Source of the DNA: Nannobrachium achirus | Taxonomy: Eukaryota > Chordata > Actinopteri > Myctophiformes > Myctophidae | Assembly (NCBI GenBank): GCA_963921795.1 | Contig: OY997653.1 | Coordinates: forward strand, 29,703,587-29,767,586 | Direction: 5' to 3' | DNA length: 64,000 bases | Shown: positions 27,910 to 41,194 of the stretch, in pieces | How the letters are laid out: each line of letters begins with the position of its first letter | Numbering within the stretch: position 1 is the first letter of the stretch | The notes under the pieces: model-generated | The model's database searches: none | What the model saw: only the letters and a program-made list of their open reading frames with translations | Told to the model about the DNA's origin: nothing | Made by a program: the position numbers and the translations under genes

Positions 27910-28518
27910 TGTGGGAATAATTCAATTGTGTTTTACACGTGAATATAGAAGGTCACTTGACATAGGCTACAGTTTTGTATTATAGCAGTGATTCTTTTTA
28001 ATTGCTGGCATAACAAAGAAAATACATGGCATAGAGAATAAACACATTCTGAGGCTTTTGGTGAAAACATGCCATGTCCTCCATTATGCTGAAAACAAAG
28101 GAACAGGAGAGAAAGGCTGGTCATTTGGCTGTTAATCCAGTCAAGTAACATTCAGAGTCTTGACAATTTCAAGATTTAAAACGTATTAGGTTTTCAGAAA
28201 TGTTGCTTTGGAAATGAATTGACCGGCAACTCTTAAATGAGGAAGAAGGTAGGCTATAGCATGTTAGAGGTGACCTTGGTTCGTTAGCGCCACCCAGTGG
28301 GCAGCGTTGTCCTGTGAATATTCAGTGTTTGTGACTGGATAGGTAACAACAGTAAAAGACTATTGTGTTTTTGAAAAATAAAGAATGTGTGATTGGAAAT
28401 GTGTTTTGTTAATGTTCGTCTAATCTGTAAAAGTTGCTCTGCTCTCTGACCACAGAGTAAGTGACAACAAAACCGAAAAGAAAGAATTAGTGGCAGCATT
28501 CATGAGGCTTCTAGATGG

Positions 28519-28590
28519 ATATACGCTAGTGTTTCCCAACTTGGGGGACACCAAATATACGCTAGTGTTTCCCAACTTGGGGGACACCAA
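28519..28590 (+). repeat. Tandem duplication of a hAT-like end
   Basis: ATACGCTAGTGTTTCCCAAC plus TTGGGGGACACCAA occurs twice in direct tandem. The likely partner end, GGTTGGGAATCATTG, lies at 28974-28988. Confidence 0.75.
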
Positions 28591-28811
28591 AAGATCACAG
28601 GGTCGTGTGAGGCCATGTCTGTCTTGAGGTTGTGCAACAGTTTAAACATGTGGCACTGCACAAAATGATAACCTGCTTTCATCATTTGAAACCGGGCATC
28701 GCTATTTTGTGTCATATTGTCAAGATTACTCCAAATCAGAACATTTTAAGAATGGCTTTGACAACAGATCCACAATGCGACGCGTGAGATTGTGTAGCTA
28801 TTCGTCGAATG

Positions 28812-28813
<2 letters not shown>

Positions 28814-28892
<79 letters not shown>
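28814..28892 (+). repeat. (TG)n microsatellite
   Basis: About 79 bp of TG grades into TGCG alternation, all alternating purine-pyrimidine. Confidence 0.95.
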
Positions 28893-28897
<5 letters not shown>

Positions 28898-29103
28898 GCG
28901 CGTGCGACTGTGTGTGGACACATACAGTATGTCTCAGCTTTGTCAGATATAAGGGGGGCTCCAAGGAAAAAACGGTTGGGAATCATTGTCCTACATAGCA
29001 TGCATGGTGAAATTAGCTTGATGGTAAGGACAATAGACCTTTTTCACAGAAGCCATATTGACATATAGTGCATTAGTAGGATAAATATTACATACTAGCC
29101 TAC

Positions 29104-29319
29104 GGGTGTTATCAGAGATAATACTTCATGCTCTGTTCCATTCAGGTCAAATGGAATCAGAGTGCCATGTTGTGCATGTTGGCTCATTGGAAAGGCAATA
29201 CATGTACTAATTTAAGGCTCTGTTCCATTTAGTATAGCAGAACCTTGAGTCAACTTGCACAATAGCAGCACCTGACTCTGGCCTGAATGGAACAGAGCCT
29301 GGTATCATTGATAACACCC
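29104..29319. mobile_element. Imperfect foldback MITE
   Basis: GGTGTTATCAGAGATAATAC followed by GCTCTGTTCCATTCAGG pairs with CCTGAATGGAACAGAGC then GATAACACC at the right side. A further GCTCTGTTCCATTTAG lies at the centre. Confidence 0.6.
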
Positions 29320-30389
29320 GGCCATACAGGATGTAACATTAGCCTACTGTTACGGCTGCCATGGAAAAGGGCACACAAATTATGGTTTAGTTTAGTTTAG
29401 TTTGGGAAAGAATTTAAGTTGCTATTTCTATTTTTACAGTAGTAAAACAAAATCCACAAATACACAAGATTGTATTTCTTCAAAGGGGGATGTTTTGAGA
29501 GCCTTCTTCAGTCCCGGGGGAGAGTCTTATCCTTCTCTGGTTCACTCTCCCTTCTCTCCCCGTCACTGTCCAGGTCACTCTGACTGTGGCACTCTTTCTT
29601 GAGGCTATCTTTCTGAAATTGGACCATCTGCTCCAGACAAACAGAGCCAGACTGATCTGGCCTTCTCAGTTTTTTAGATATTAAAAGATTTGTTGTGACA
29701 TTGTAAATTAAAAAAAAAAAAAAAAGGGATTTTACATTGTAATAATATAGCCCAGGCTACAGCTTTAATACCCCAAATGCTCAGCTTAAAGTAGTTCTTA
29801 GGTTTCACATTGCCGGTGTTTTATTAAGTAGTCATGTGCCAGTAAATCAAGCTTCAAGTTTAAGGTCACACAAGGCTCACTGCCCAGATTCTTACCATAC
29901 CAACCCCATACATAAACTTAACCAACTCTAACATAATGCCAAAACCAGTGATTTTTAAACATGTTGTGCCCAAGGCAACAAATAAAAACCTCTCAAGGCA
30001 TACTTGTATTCATTTTCGGCCAAAATAGCCTCAGGCTTGCTCCGCACAAGAAAGCGATCCATTTCCTCCCCTCGTAATTTCGTTTAGTTATACTCCTTCA
30101 CACTGGGCCTTGATGTGGCACACTAATGCTTCCCACTTTCTGGTAACTGCATTTGAAAGAACCTACGGTTTACTTTGATAGAAAATGTAACATATCAATT
30201 GGTGTATAGATTTTGCCTCTGTATTGTGAGATTAGTGTGTGCAATGTGCTAGAGCCTAGTATAATCATTATTTTTTTATGCATATCACAATTTGTGATTG
30301 TCACAAAATCCCATTGCACACCTGGATTTCGTGGCACACATTTTTGAGAAACCACTGGCCTAAACATCGACTCATCTCATACGCTGGGT

Positions 30390-30391
30390 AG

Positions 30392-30432
<41 letters not shown>
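30390..30432 (+). repeat. (CT)n microsatellite
   Basis: About 42 bp of uninterrupted CT in intergenic sequence. Confidence 0.95.
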
Positions 30433-30434
<2 letters not shown>

Positions 30435-30660
30435 CTATAGAAACCTTTTCCCCCGCAATGGGTTCCCAGATTGCTTTCTACCTGTCTCTGAAACTCATTG
30501 AGCCCTTTTTCAAAATCCATGAATCTCTCTCCCGCCTTCGTCACTCCCTTCCACTCCTCTCTTCTTTCCATCTTCACTACTTTCACTTAATTCCCCTTTC
30601 TGCTTCTTCCTTTTCTCCATTCATCCCTGAGCCTCCTCTCATCTTCGGTCTACCTCTACA

Positions 30661-31136
30661 CAGGGGCGTCACAAGGGGGGGAGGGAGGGGGGAAGTGGGA
30701 CCTAGTTACTCGGGCCCAAGGTGGAAGGGCCTTGATTATTTTATACTTTAGCTATTGAAAAATAGCAGATATACAAGCTCACAGCAAATGTCGTAAAAAT
30801 GTGTGCAAATCTTTGAATATATGTACTTTTTAAGCGAATTTGTAACTCAAATTTTGCTTCTGGGGGGTCCCTGGAACTAAATATTTTGAGATGGGGGTTC
30901 CTTCACATGAAAAGGTTTGAGCATCACTGACATACAGAAACATAGGTTTTTCAAAAAACCTTAGAAGGATTTGAAATATTCAAAGACTTGCACAAACTTT
31001 CATGATTTTTCAAAACAAGCATATCTACTAGCTCGCAGCGCTGTGAGCTTGTATATCTGCTATTTTTCAATAGTTAAAGCACAAACTGTGAGTGAATCCT
31101 TGTACCCAGGGCCCAGAATTTGGTGTGACACCCCTG
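30661..31136. mobile_element. hAT-like MITE (CAGGGGCGTCAC family)
   Basis: The perfect duplication CCTCTACA is at 30653-30660 and 31137-31144. Ends are CAGGGGCGTCAC and GTGTGACACCCCTG. It holds two core copies, a half copy at 30755-30790 and a short hairpin at 31020-31070. A reversed piece of the family abuts tcf23 exon 3 at 40160-40248. Confidence 0.85.
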
Positions 31137-31144
31137 CCTCTACA

Positions 31145-33474
31145 TAGTTCCAACAAGGAGAGGGGAGTGTGGCCATGGCAAGCCATAAATCCAGCCAGAA
31201 ATCAGCATGTACCGAGCATAATGAGCATGAGATACAGAAAATATGCTGATTATCTCGCAGCATGGCGAGCTGTAGGCTTGGAGACGCTCCAGTGACATAA
31301 ATAGCTGTCTTGTACTACATGGAGTCATGGGCGCAAACTAAAGGCTCCCACGCACCTGTATGTGTGCATGTGTTTACAGTTTTACCCATACACACATAAA
31401 TGTACACAGCAAAGTACCTATGTGTATACAGTATGTCTTTGTGTATTATTAGTGTGCATACATTATATACACATCTATATCCCTATTAGCCACATGTATT
31501 ATTACTATAATTTTCTATATTCTGAATATACAGTAAGGCCTACGTTTTAAAATGTCTGCATTTCTGATAATTGGCCCTCTGGCTGCCAGTAGGCCACAGA
31601 AGCACTGATTTATCTTTTTTATACTTTCTGAAATATTTAACTCAAATGTTATAATGGAATCATTTATCAACAAAGCTCTGATCAAGCTGAAAACATGCCC
31701 AGATTTGGGGTCATACATCTGATATGTCATAGTAGACAACTGATGTCCTAGACTGACATCACAGGCTGGTTCCCTTCTGTCTATACACAGTATCCAGTAT
31801 CCATCCTGGCACCCTCGTGAGTCCCAGACAGTATCTAATAAAGTATATCTGTCTCTCTAGAGAACAGCTCAACCACTCTGCTTCAAACTTGCTTAAATCT
31901 ATGTGTCCCTACTGTGTCCATACAGTATGGAGATCCCTGATGTCATCAATACAATGTCATACTACTGACATCATAGACTGGCCTCCAAGTAATCTGACAA
32001 CAGGTGCAACAGGTATTCCATAACTGAAGAGGCATACATTCCAAACAGGCATTGCACAAGTTTAAAGTTGAAGTTTTATGTTTGTTTGTCAGTCCTTTAA
32101 TCAAGCTCACATCCCAGCTCTGACATCATGCTCTGGCTTCACTGTGATTTCACACTAACAGAATCACTTTTATGCCCATATATGGAGTTCCCTGATGCCA
32201 TCAATATTAAGCCCATATCTATATGGGAATGCCCATATATGGAGGCCACATGGGCCACATACCACACTAATAGAGTCCATATAGGCCAAGACAGCCCATA
32301 TCTGTGTGGCTGGTTCTACAGACAGGGATCTCCATGTATGGGCATAAAAGGGTATGATGTCAGATGTCATAGACATCATAGGACTTTCACATAACTAATA
32401 ACTGAGTAAGCGTGTTTGGGCTCTCACAGCATATCTCCATATACAGTAGATGGATCTCCATATATGGGTACCAGGGGTCTCCAGTATGGGTAACTGGTCC
32501 AATATAGGTACATCACTGGCCAAGAATTGGCATGCCCTTTAGAGCGAGGTCGCATGTCGCCCTGAGGCGTCTTACTAATGTAGCCTACTTTGTGTGTAAC
32601 TTGGATTCTCACACTGATGCTGATTCCTTAACCGTCTCTCGACCTCTCCTTTGCCTTAGTAACCTCTGCCTTAGCAGTCAGACTCCGGCAGCTCCAAATT
32701 AGTCATTGCTACACCAGGGGAATGGGGGTAGCAATCCCCCTGGACAGATTTATTGGCCTAGCCTTGAACGCTGCACTGTTTCTTGTGGAGCCGAGCCCAA
32801 CTGACTGTAGTGGGGGGACGGGTTGAGCTAGGCTAGGCTCTCATCCGTGGTGTGAGAGAGAGTAGAGATTGTGAATATTTTTGATATTCATCCTAAAATA
32901 TGTCATGTTTTTCATCATGTAATTCGTCATATTAGACTCAGAGTTTTGCATGTGAATGCCATCGCCCTAATTTTTTGTGTAACTACAGTGTGCTTATAGA
33001 ATAATAAAGTATGATAACTTATGAGATGGAATGTGGAGAGACCAGAAAAGAGGAAGGATGCTCTTTTACTAACCTTTGCCAGGGGTTCATCTGTCTCTGA
33101 CAACTCAATCCAACAACCTAACGGGGGAATTATTCAATCGCTAATGTTATCTGTAAATGCTATCTCTCAACTTAATATGAGTGATCAAAAAGCGTCAGTG
33201 TTAACATTCAAAGTTAATAATCAAAGACAGGCTAGGATTTATGGAAACACAAACATTTTTTGTGCAGCTGTCACTGCACTTGCCACCCCGAGACCACTAG
33301 AAATGACTATTTCTTAACTTGTGGGTCAATGGTCACCCTGTTGGTTTTCAGTCAAAGTCCATGAGGTTTCATCTGTTTGCAACATAGCCGTGCCCTGATT
33401 TGCATCACTGCAGGATTCCACTCATTCTCCCAGGGAGAAATGTAAAGTTGGGCCAATCAACAGCTACTTTAAGC
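31145..33474. other. Intergenic; repeat fragments, no gene
   Basis: The stretch at 31700-32530 is a patchwork of the CCATATATGG repeat, including copies near 32175, 32231 and 32458, with direct and inverted pieces such as TGATGTCATAGAC. No supported coding sequence is seen. Confidence 0.5.
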
Positions 33475-33866
33475 CAGGGGTCTTCAACAGGGGGTCCGGG
33501 ACCCCTAGGGGGTCCTCAGAGTTACTTCAGGGGGTCCTCCAAGTCTTTGTGTGATAGGAACTTGTTTTTTCCCCCTTTCTTGTATTAACCACTTGAACTT
33601 TAGCCATAAATAGCAGATCTACAAGCTCACAACGCCTCGTGCTGTGAGCTTGTAGATCGTCTATTTTTAGCAAAGAGCTTTGGAGGGGGAAAAGACCACA
33701 GTGAAAGGTCAAGTTAAGTATTGACGGTTCAATTGTCATGAATCCAAAATACACTGTTGATCGTGCTGTCAAACAATGAAAATATATCTATGAACAGATT
33801 GTGGGGTTCCCTGCTTCATCTCTCTCAACTAAGGGGTCCTTGGCCTGAAAACATTGAAGACCCCTG
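33475..33866. mobile_element. hAT-like MITE (GGGTCTTCAAC family)
   Basis: CTTTAAGC is duplicated at 33467-33474 and 33867-33874. Ends are CAGGGGTCTTCAAC and TTGAAGACCCCTG. The core at 33607-33668 has a shortened centre. Confidence 0.88.
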
Positions 33867-34062
33867 CTTTAAGCTGCTTGGCGACACAGCTATGTTTTAC
33901 TATTCTGCCAACTTCCAAATCATAGTTCCTGTCACACTAACAAATCCTTTCCATTTTAGGTTTCTCTCGCGTTTTCACTTTAAATGAAATTCAGGGTTAG
34001 TCCTTGTGGTGCAGGTTACTGTGTATGTTGTGAATCTTCTTGAATCTTGGAAACACCTATAC

Positions 34063-34520
34063 CAGGGGTCTTCAACGTTTTCAGGCCAAGGACCCCTTAG
34101 TTGAGAGAGAGAGATGAAGCAGGGACCCCCACTATACCTTACCATAGATTCCATATAGTTTCATCGTTTGACAGCTAAATCGTCAGTGTATTTTGGATTC
34201 ATGTCAATTTGTGTTTTCAGATATTTAACCACTTGAACCGTCAATACTTACTAAACTTTACCTTTCACTCTGTACTCAGTCTGTTCTTTTTCCCCTCTAC
34301 ACCAAAGCTCTTTGCCAAAAATAGCCGATCTACAAGCTCACAACGCCTCGCAGCGCGAGGCGTTGTGAGCTTGTAGATCTGCTATTTTTGGCTAATGTTC
34401 TCAGAATATGGATGCGAGGGTTCAAGTGGTAAATATAAAAAAGGAGAAAAAAGGTTTCTATCACACAAAGATTTGGAGGACCCCCTGAAGTAACTTTGAG
34501 TACCCCCTTGAAGACCCTTT
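34063..34520. mobile_element. hAT-like MITE carrying the best-preserved core
   Basis: ACCTATAC (34055-34062) and ACCTACAC (34521-34528) are a 7/8 target duplication. Inside, TTAACCACTTGAACC and GGTTCAAGTGGTAAAT bound an inner element. The core at 34314-34392 has 38-bp arms with one mismatch around a 3-bp loop. Confidence 0.85.
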
Positions 34521-34845
34521 ACCTACACTGTGCATACAGTATGGGGGGCATGCAGCATGGGAGAGCTCTAATGAATGCTAAGTGGTCATTACTTCACAGA
34601 TGTGAAATGGCCCAAGGTTCCACAGCTGAACACACCACTGCCAAGTGTTCCCATAACAAGCTCTCCCTTGCTGCTTGTCTGACCATCCTCCCACTCCCAC
34701 CACACACACATGCACGCACGCATGTCATACAGTACTGTACAGTACACGTGTGAGGATGTATACTTGTGAGGACCTTCCACTTTGTTATTATTTTCCCAAT
34801 CCTTAAACCAGTGGTTCTCAAACGTTTAAATTTGAAGGTCACCCC

Positions 34846-35309
34846 TTAAAGGACAACTTTAGTTTTTTACAACAAGATTTCATATTTTAGATTGTAATTA
34901 AAGAATATAAAAGATGAGTGTTAAAATTATTTAATTTACTTCTTTCTATTGTGTTAGAGATTCTTATTTCAGTGGTTGGGGGCATGCGTACAAGTGAATG
35001 TCATTTTACACAGAATAAGCCCATTCCCAAGATAACGCAACCTTTCATGGTTGGATGTGACATATGGGGGCTAGAAGTGTTACTGTAAATAGCAATAAAG
35101 AAACTGCTGGCTTATTGTGTCTAAAAAGACATATTTAGCCACTTGTACGCCTGTCCCCATGCGTACGCATGCCCCACATTTTAGCACGGTAAACGCGATA
35201 AAACAATAGAACGAAGCAAATGAAAACATTTTAACACTCACTTTTTCTTTTCTCTAATTACAATCTAAAATATTAACCCTTGTTGTAAAAAAACAAAGTT
35301 GTCCCTTAA
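34846..35309. mobile_element. TTAA MITE with long inverted ends
   Basis: TTAAAGGACAACTTT at the left pairs with AAAGTTGTCCCTTAA at the right. The arms extend through TACAACAA and ATTTTAGATTGTAATTA. A partial copy lies at 37318-37410. Confidence 0.82.
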
Positions 35310-35445
35310 CTTTGACAGTGTACAAATGGAACCACTGTCAATCACTGTCAGCAAAGCCTGACATGGGGTTCAGAGAAATGCTTAATTAAACTACAGAAAG
35401 TGGGATTCAGACCGCAGTTAAATGCTTAATTTATTCATACAATGG

Positions 35446-35525
35446 AAAAAATAGCAGACCTACAACTACAAGCTCACAATACATAAAGTTCACTACACTC
35501 ATGCATTGTGAGCTTGCTATTTTTG
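35446..35525. repeat. Palindromic core copy with a longer loop
   Basis: AATAGCAGACCTACA and ACAAGCTCACAAT mirror ATTGTGAGCTTG and CTATTTTTG. The left arm contains an internal repeat of CTACAA. The loop is about 30 bp. Confidence 0.65.
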
Positions 35526-36212
35526 CTGTGTGACACTGTGGTATGATGACATTTACATCTTCTAAAAAACATTTTAGTCTTGTTGATCTTTGGTCTGAAC
35601 TATAGACTTTAAGATTTCACGAGAAGATAGTGTGCTGTCTAGCCCAGTAGTTCTCAAATTGGGGTCAGGGGACCCCCCAGGGGTCCTTGAGGGTGTTCCC
35701 CAGCTACATTTGTGATTATTGAATCTTAAATCATTTGAACCACTTTAACCCTATGTTAACTAATTTCATTTTGAAAATAGCTTATCTACAAGCTAAAACT
35801 ATGAAAACGTTTGATTATGTTTGAAACATTTTAACAATGCAAAGCTTGTATGGGGGTCCCTGACACATAATCCTTTCAGATGGGGTCAGTGGTCAAGTGG
35901 TCCTTGACACAGTCACAGTCCTATCCCTAACATCACATATAAGATGTTCCTGTTTCTATCCCTAGAACAGGGGTTTTCAAAGTGGGTGACGGGGCACCCT
36001 GGGGTGCCGCGTAGGCAGGCAGTCCAGGGGTGCAGCGAGATCATTTGATAATATTTGGAATTTATTTGGACACTAGAAAAAATATTTTGTATAATTTTAA
36101 ACTTGAAGTACAAAGTTATTTTCAGTCAGTTCTAACCAAAATCTCAACGTTTTCCTCGCAACATTATCACTAAAATATCAATTACGGTCAGGCAGAAACC
36201 TCTGTCGCACAA

Positions 36213-36266
36213 AACTAAAACAGCTGATCTACAAGCACACTGTGCTTGTAGATATGCTGTTTTCAC
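36213..36266. repeat. Palindromic core copy, CACAC variant
   Basis: AAAACAGCTGATCTACAAGC is followed by ACACTGTGCTTGTAGATATG and CTGTTTT. The centre is short and the variant base is mirrored in both arms. Confidence 0.8.
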
Positions 36267-36322
36267 TACTCTCTCTCTCTCTTTCACTCTCACACACACA
36301 CATAATGCACATGCCCAGCACG

Positions 36323-36324
<2 letters not shown>

Positions 36325-36407
<83 letters not shown>
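36325..36407 (+). repeat. (CA)n microsatellite
   Basis: About 80 bp of CA next to a palindromic core copy. Confidence 0.95.
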
Positions 36408-36409
<2 letters not shown>

Positions 36410-36819
36410 TATCTTAAACCAAGACCAAAATATTTCAAGCATACGCTGATAAAGATAGATTTTTATTATATTTTGTACAAAGAAAAATACACAAGCCACA
36501 CAGAAATCTGCAATGCTGTGATATCATATAACACTGTACAACGTTGTTATCCAGATAAATGGTTACACACTGTTCCTCCATGTAGTGATTTGTGTTTTAT
36601 GCCGGTGTTATAAATAATAGCGGTGTATTATGTTAAGTGAAACAGGCCTTTTCATTCCCCTGTATTAAATTCATGCCTGACATCCTGCTGTCTGACGGAC
36701 ATAGATAATGAGGGGATTTTTAGTTTTCGGTGCGAGCATTTTAATGACATTCACTGCTGTTAGAGAATTACAATGTCGAGAGGGATGAGTTGAAAGAATG
36801 TCTGTATCCTCACTATTAC

Positions 36820-36982
<163 letters not shown>

Positions 36983-37775
36983 ACATGTGTGTGGGTGTGT
37001 GTGTGTGTGTGTGTTGCATTGCATGTTTCCATGTTTGACTATACGCACGAGTACCCAAATTGACGTAAGGACAGTTTTCGGTGCCATGACATTGGTCCGA
37101 AATCTCATTGTTCCTACATCCCATTAGTCAGAATCTGGTGATGTTAACCTGGTGAAAAATACTATGCCTAAACCTAAACCTAACCCTAACCTCAGTAAAA
37201 CTATGCCTAAACCTAACCCTAAAACCTAACGGACCCTAACTAATTTCGGACTTATGGGCAGTCCCCCAGTTTTCTTGGTCATCACGAGAACCTTTTCATT
37301 AGGGTTATGACCGATTTTTAGTGAAAAATATTTTAACACTCACTTTTTCTTTTCTCTAATTACAATCTAAAATATGAACCCTTGTTGTAAAAAACAAAGT
37401 TGTCCTTTAAGTCAAAATGGCGATTTTAAAGTATAGCCAAACCAACGTGCATGTGATTTACTGTGAGTGTAAATCTGAGTTTGAAAACAGGCCGAGATCA
37501 GCTAACAGACCAGCTAATAGATCGCCTTTTTTGCAATTGTTTTCAACAGATGAATTTCTACATGGAAGTCGATTCTGCAAAAAAAGATTGTGATTAGGCA
37601 ATTAAGTGATAATTGTGACAGGCTTATCTGTGACGGGAGGGTGTTTTTTGCAGGCCTTTCAGTCCGAGTGTATCAAAAAGGCAACTGGGTTAAGGCAGCG
37701 GAAGCTTGTGATTGGCTGCGCAGAGGTGACGAAAGTCAGGGGGAACGGAGATACACCTAAACCTAAACCCTAACC

Positions 37776-38234
37776 CAGGGTTCCCCAATAGGCGGCCCGC
37801 GGGCCATTTGCAGCCCGCGGGGGGCTACTGTCTGGCCCAAACCAACCCCAGTAATAATGGTGGTATAAGAGCAGCAACAACACTAGTATATCGTCGTTGT
37901 CGGGTGGAAATCTTGTATCTCCAAATTTGTACGCTCTTTCCCAAATCATACAAGGCCGTCGCACAAAAGTAGTGAAAACAGCAGATCTACAAGCACACAA
38001 CGTTGGCGTTGTGTGCTTGTAGATCGGCTGTTTTCTCTAGTTTAAATAATTTTTTAAATGATAAATGCAAAATGAACAGTTTTGGACATACAAGATTTTC
38101 ACCCGACAACGACGATATCTGAACTGTCGCTGGAGTTGCGGGAACGCCGCCGTCGCCCCCTGCAATGTTGTGGCCCTCAGCTTGGTACCCTAGACATAAT
38201 TCGGCCCATGGGGAAAACTAATTGGGGAACCCTG
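37776..38234. mobile_element. hAT-like MITE next to the tcf23 stop codon
   Basis: The perfect duplication CCCTAACC is at 37768-37775 and 38235-38242. Ends are CAGGGTTCCCCAAT and ATTGGGGAACCCTG. It contains a nested TATCGTC element at 37888-38118, which contains the core at 37971-38043. It begins 14 nt past the tcf23 stop codon, so it probably supplies most of that 3' UTR. Confidence 0.88.
37888..38118. mobile_element. TATCGTC-family inverted-repeat element, nested
   Basis: Ends ATATCGTCGTTGTCGGGT and ACCCGACAACGACGATAT are exact complements. Arms continue through CTTGTATCTCC. The core in the middle is of the CACAC type. Confidence 0.85.
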
Positions 38235-38248
38235 CCCTAACCTTAAGG

Positions 38249-41108
38249 TCATTCTGAGTCAGCAGCCTCCAGAGCAGGGTTCAGAGGGTTGGTCTCGTCC
38301 GCCGCTGCTGCTAATGGCGTCTGATTGGTGGGAACTCCTGTCAGCAGCTCTCCAACGCTGCCACAGTAGAGCAGGGATCTCATTGGCCATTTCTGGACAC
38401 AGACAAGAGATAAGGTAAGATAAGACCTTTAGTGATCCCACGAGGGAAATTCACAGTGGTGGAAAAAAGTATTATTTCCACCACTATTATATATTATATA
38501 TCGTCGTTGTCGGGTGAAAACCGTGTATGTCCAAAACCGTTCGTTTTTGCATTATCATTTTAACTGCAGTGCTGCCTCTGGCGACTGAATTTCCAGTGGT
38601 GTAAAGTAACTAAGTACATTCACTCAATTACTGTAATTAAGTATATCGTCACTGTCGGGCAGAAACCTTGTATCTCCAAGTTTCAAATGTGTATGTTCTT
38701 ACGCAAAGTAAAGCCCTGCTTCATCGTACAAGGCCGTCGCACAAAAGTAGTTAAAACAGCTGATCTACAAGCACACAACGCCTCGCGGTGCGAGGCGTTG
38801 TGTGCTTGTAGATCGGCTGTTTTCACTAGTGTGAACCATATTTAACCAATTTAGGCCTAACCTATAGTTAGGCCCAAATCAGAAATTAGCCTACAAAAAC
38901 AAATATGTTGATACATACTGTACATGTACTGTAAGCCCCTCCCATACACTAAAATGTGTACCCGGCCTGAAAGGGTTAACCCATTTAGACCTGAGGCCGA
39001 TTCTGAAAACGCCTTCTAAAACCTAACCTAAGGTTTCTGAAAACCTTTAATTTCTCATTCCAAAAATGTAAAATAAATTATGTTGCTATATGTATAGCAA
39101 ATACTGATGTGACACAGACGTAGCAGCCGGCCTTAAAGGTAATACAACGTATAGGTAGTAGCAGGTCTAAATGGAAAGGAGGATTTCTGTGAAAAACGAC
39201 TTTAGGTGAAAAACAACTTTCCTACATTTAAAAGTATTTTTATTTTCTCGATCACATGTCCTACCCGACCACGGCTCCATACAGGACCATGTTATTCAAT
39301 CATTAATCCGTTTTTTTATCTCGCTCAAAAGTCAGTCTTTCACTATACCAGTAGCATGTAATGCCTAGAGTCTGTATCATCATCTGTTTACATCCAGCGC
39401 CACCATTACTGTCGTAAAAGCTCGTGCCGTGAAATCTCATCTCTTGCAGGACTTCCGTTGTAATGCAAGCGAACAGGCTCCGGAAGTTCACGGCTTTTAC
39501 GGTAATAATGGTGGTGCTGGATCTAAATACGTACTTAACAGAAGAAAATCGTGAAAATGTGTGCAAGTCTTTGAATATTTCAAATCCTTCTTGGGTGCTG
39601 AAACTTTTTCATGTCAAGGACCCCCAAAATTATATCTATTTGGCCACGGACCTCTAACTCAAAATATTTAGCTCCAGGGACCCCCCAAAAGCAAAATTTG
39701 AGTTACAAATGTTCGCTTAAAAAATACATACATTCAAAGAGTCTCAAAAAAGACTTTTCAAAAATAGCAGATCTACAAGCACAGAGTGCCGCGCTGTGAG
39801 CTTGTAGATCTGCTATTTTTCAATAGCTAAAGTATAAAATAATAAAAAAAATCAAACCTTGGTTCGAAGTGAAGCGGTGAATTTTTATTCTATGTGTTCT
39901 AGAGCTTTGAAATCTGTGTTCTAGATCTATACATTCTGTGTTCTAGATCTATACTTTCTATGTGCTAATAGTTCTATACTTTTATGAATTCTGAATTCTG
40001 AATGTTTTTGTCTGGAGGGCCAAATTGTCATGTGAAGCTTGACCAATCCTCAATTCTGCATGCACGGGACATGTACAGGGGACAGACATTCTCACTCCTT
40101 GAGGATCTATGGGAATCCTCAAAAAAACAGGTACGGGACAGACAAAGCCACTCCTTGGAAGCGGCTTTCACCGCTTCAATTAAGGCCCCCTCCACCTTGG
40201 GCCCTAGTAACTCAGTCCCACTTCCCCCCCCCCCTGTGACGCCCCTGTTCACCTTAACAGGATGGAGGTATCCCCCTGGCCGGGAGGCCAGCGTGTGTTC
40301 TGCCAGAGTGCCTCCATGGTCCAGTGTCTCTGTGAGGTGGGCGATGTAGTTGGTGGCCAGGACCAGCACGTCCAGTTTAGACAGCTTGGTGTCAGGGGGT
40401 ACCGAGGGCAGAGCGGCCTGGACGGGACACACATGCAGCTGACGTCAGTTCCCATCTTCATTTATCTTTATCTTTTTTCTTTTTTACAAAATTCAAGATT
40501 CAAGAGATTTATTATCACAAGGATGTACAAGTACATGCACTATGACAAACCTAGGTTGGGGGTGCTCCATAAATACACATAGAATAAAAACAATACATAA
40601 ATAACAATATTAAACTTATCTAAAATAAGGTTAAAAACATATCAGCATACAAGGCCATAATACCACAGAAGAGTACCTTGATTGCTTTTTTCTTATTTAG
40701 GTTGTCAAATGTGACAAAATGGAGAGCTTGGTTATTAGCAGTTAGTTAGTTTTAGAATGAAAATGTCCTGAGCCTCATTTATAATTATAAAACGTATAGA
40801 CATGGCCTGGTATAATGCTGCAGCCTGCAACTAATGATTATTTTCTTTACGATTATTCAACAGCATTGACTACTTTTTCGATTGAACATTGGGCTCAATT
40901 AACAGGACTCCATTCAGCTATTTTAGCAATAAAACAATTTATAAAATCCCACCCCAAAATCTATTGTTTTATTCAAAATGATAATTTCTTCAAATCAATT
41001 TATTTGAATAGTTAAATTAACTGTTGCACCATACTAGAGTATAATCAAGTGTCAGTTTATGTTTGATGGAACTGATCCCTCCTTTCAATATGTACTGTAT
41101 GAAGATGC

Positions 41109-41194
<86 letters not shown>

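Noticed and set aside
34313..34393. Palindromic cores considered as intrinsic terminators or a CRISPR-like array
   Set aside because: This is a vertebrate nuclear locus, copies are dispersed and not regularly spaced, and they lie inside transposable elements.
37140..37240. CCTAACCCTAA-like sequence as an interstitial telomere
   Set aside because: The repeat is irregular (CCTAAACCTAAACCTAACCC) and recurs reversed at 16205-16250 as part of a dispersed repeat, so telomeric origin is not supported.
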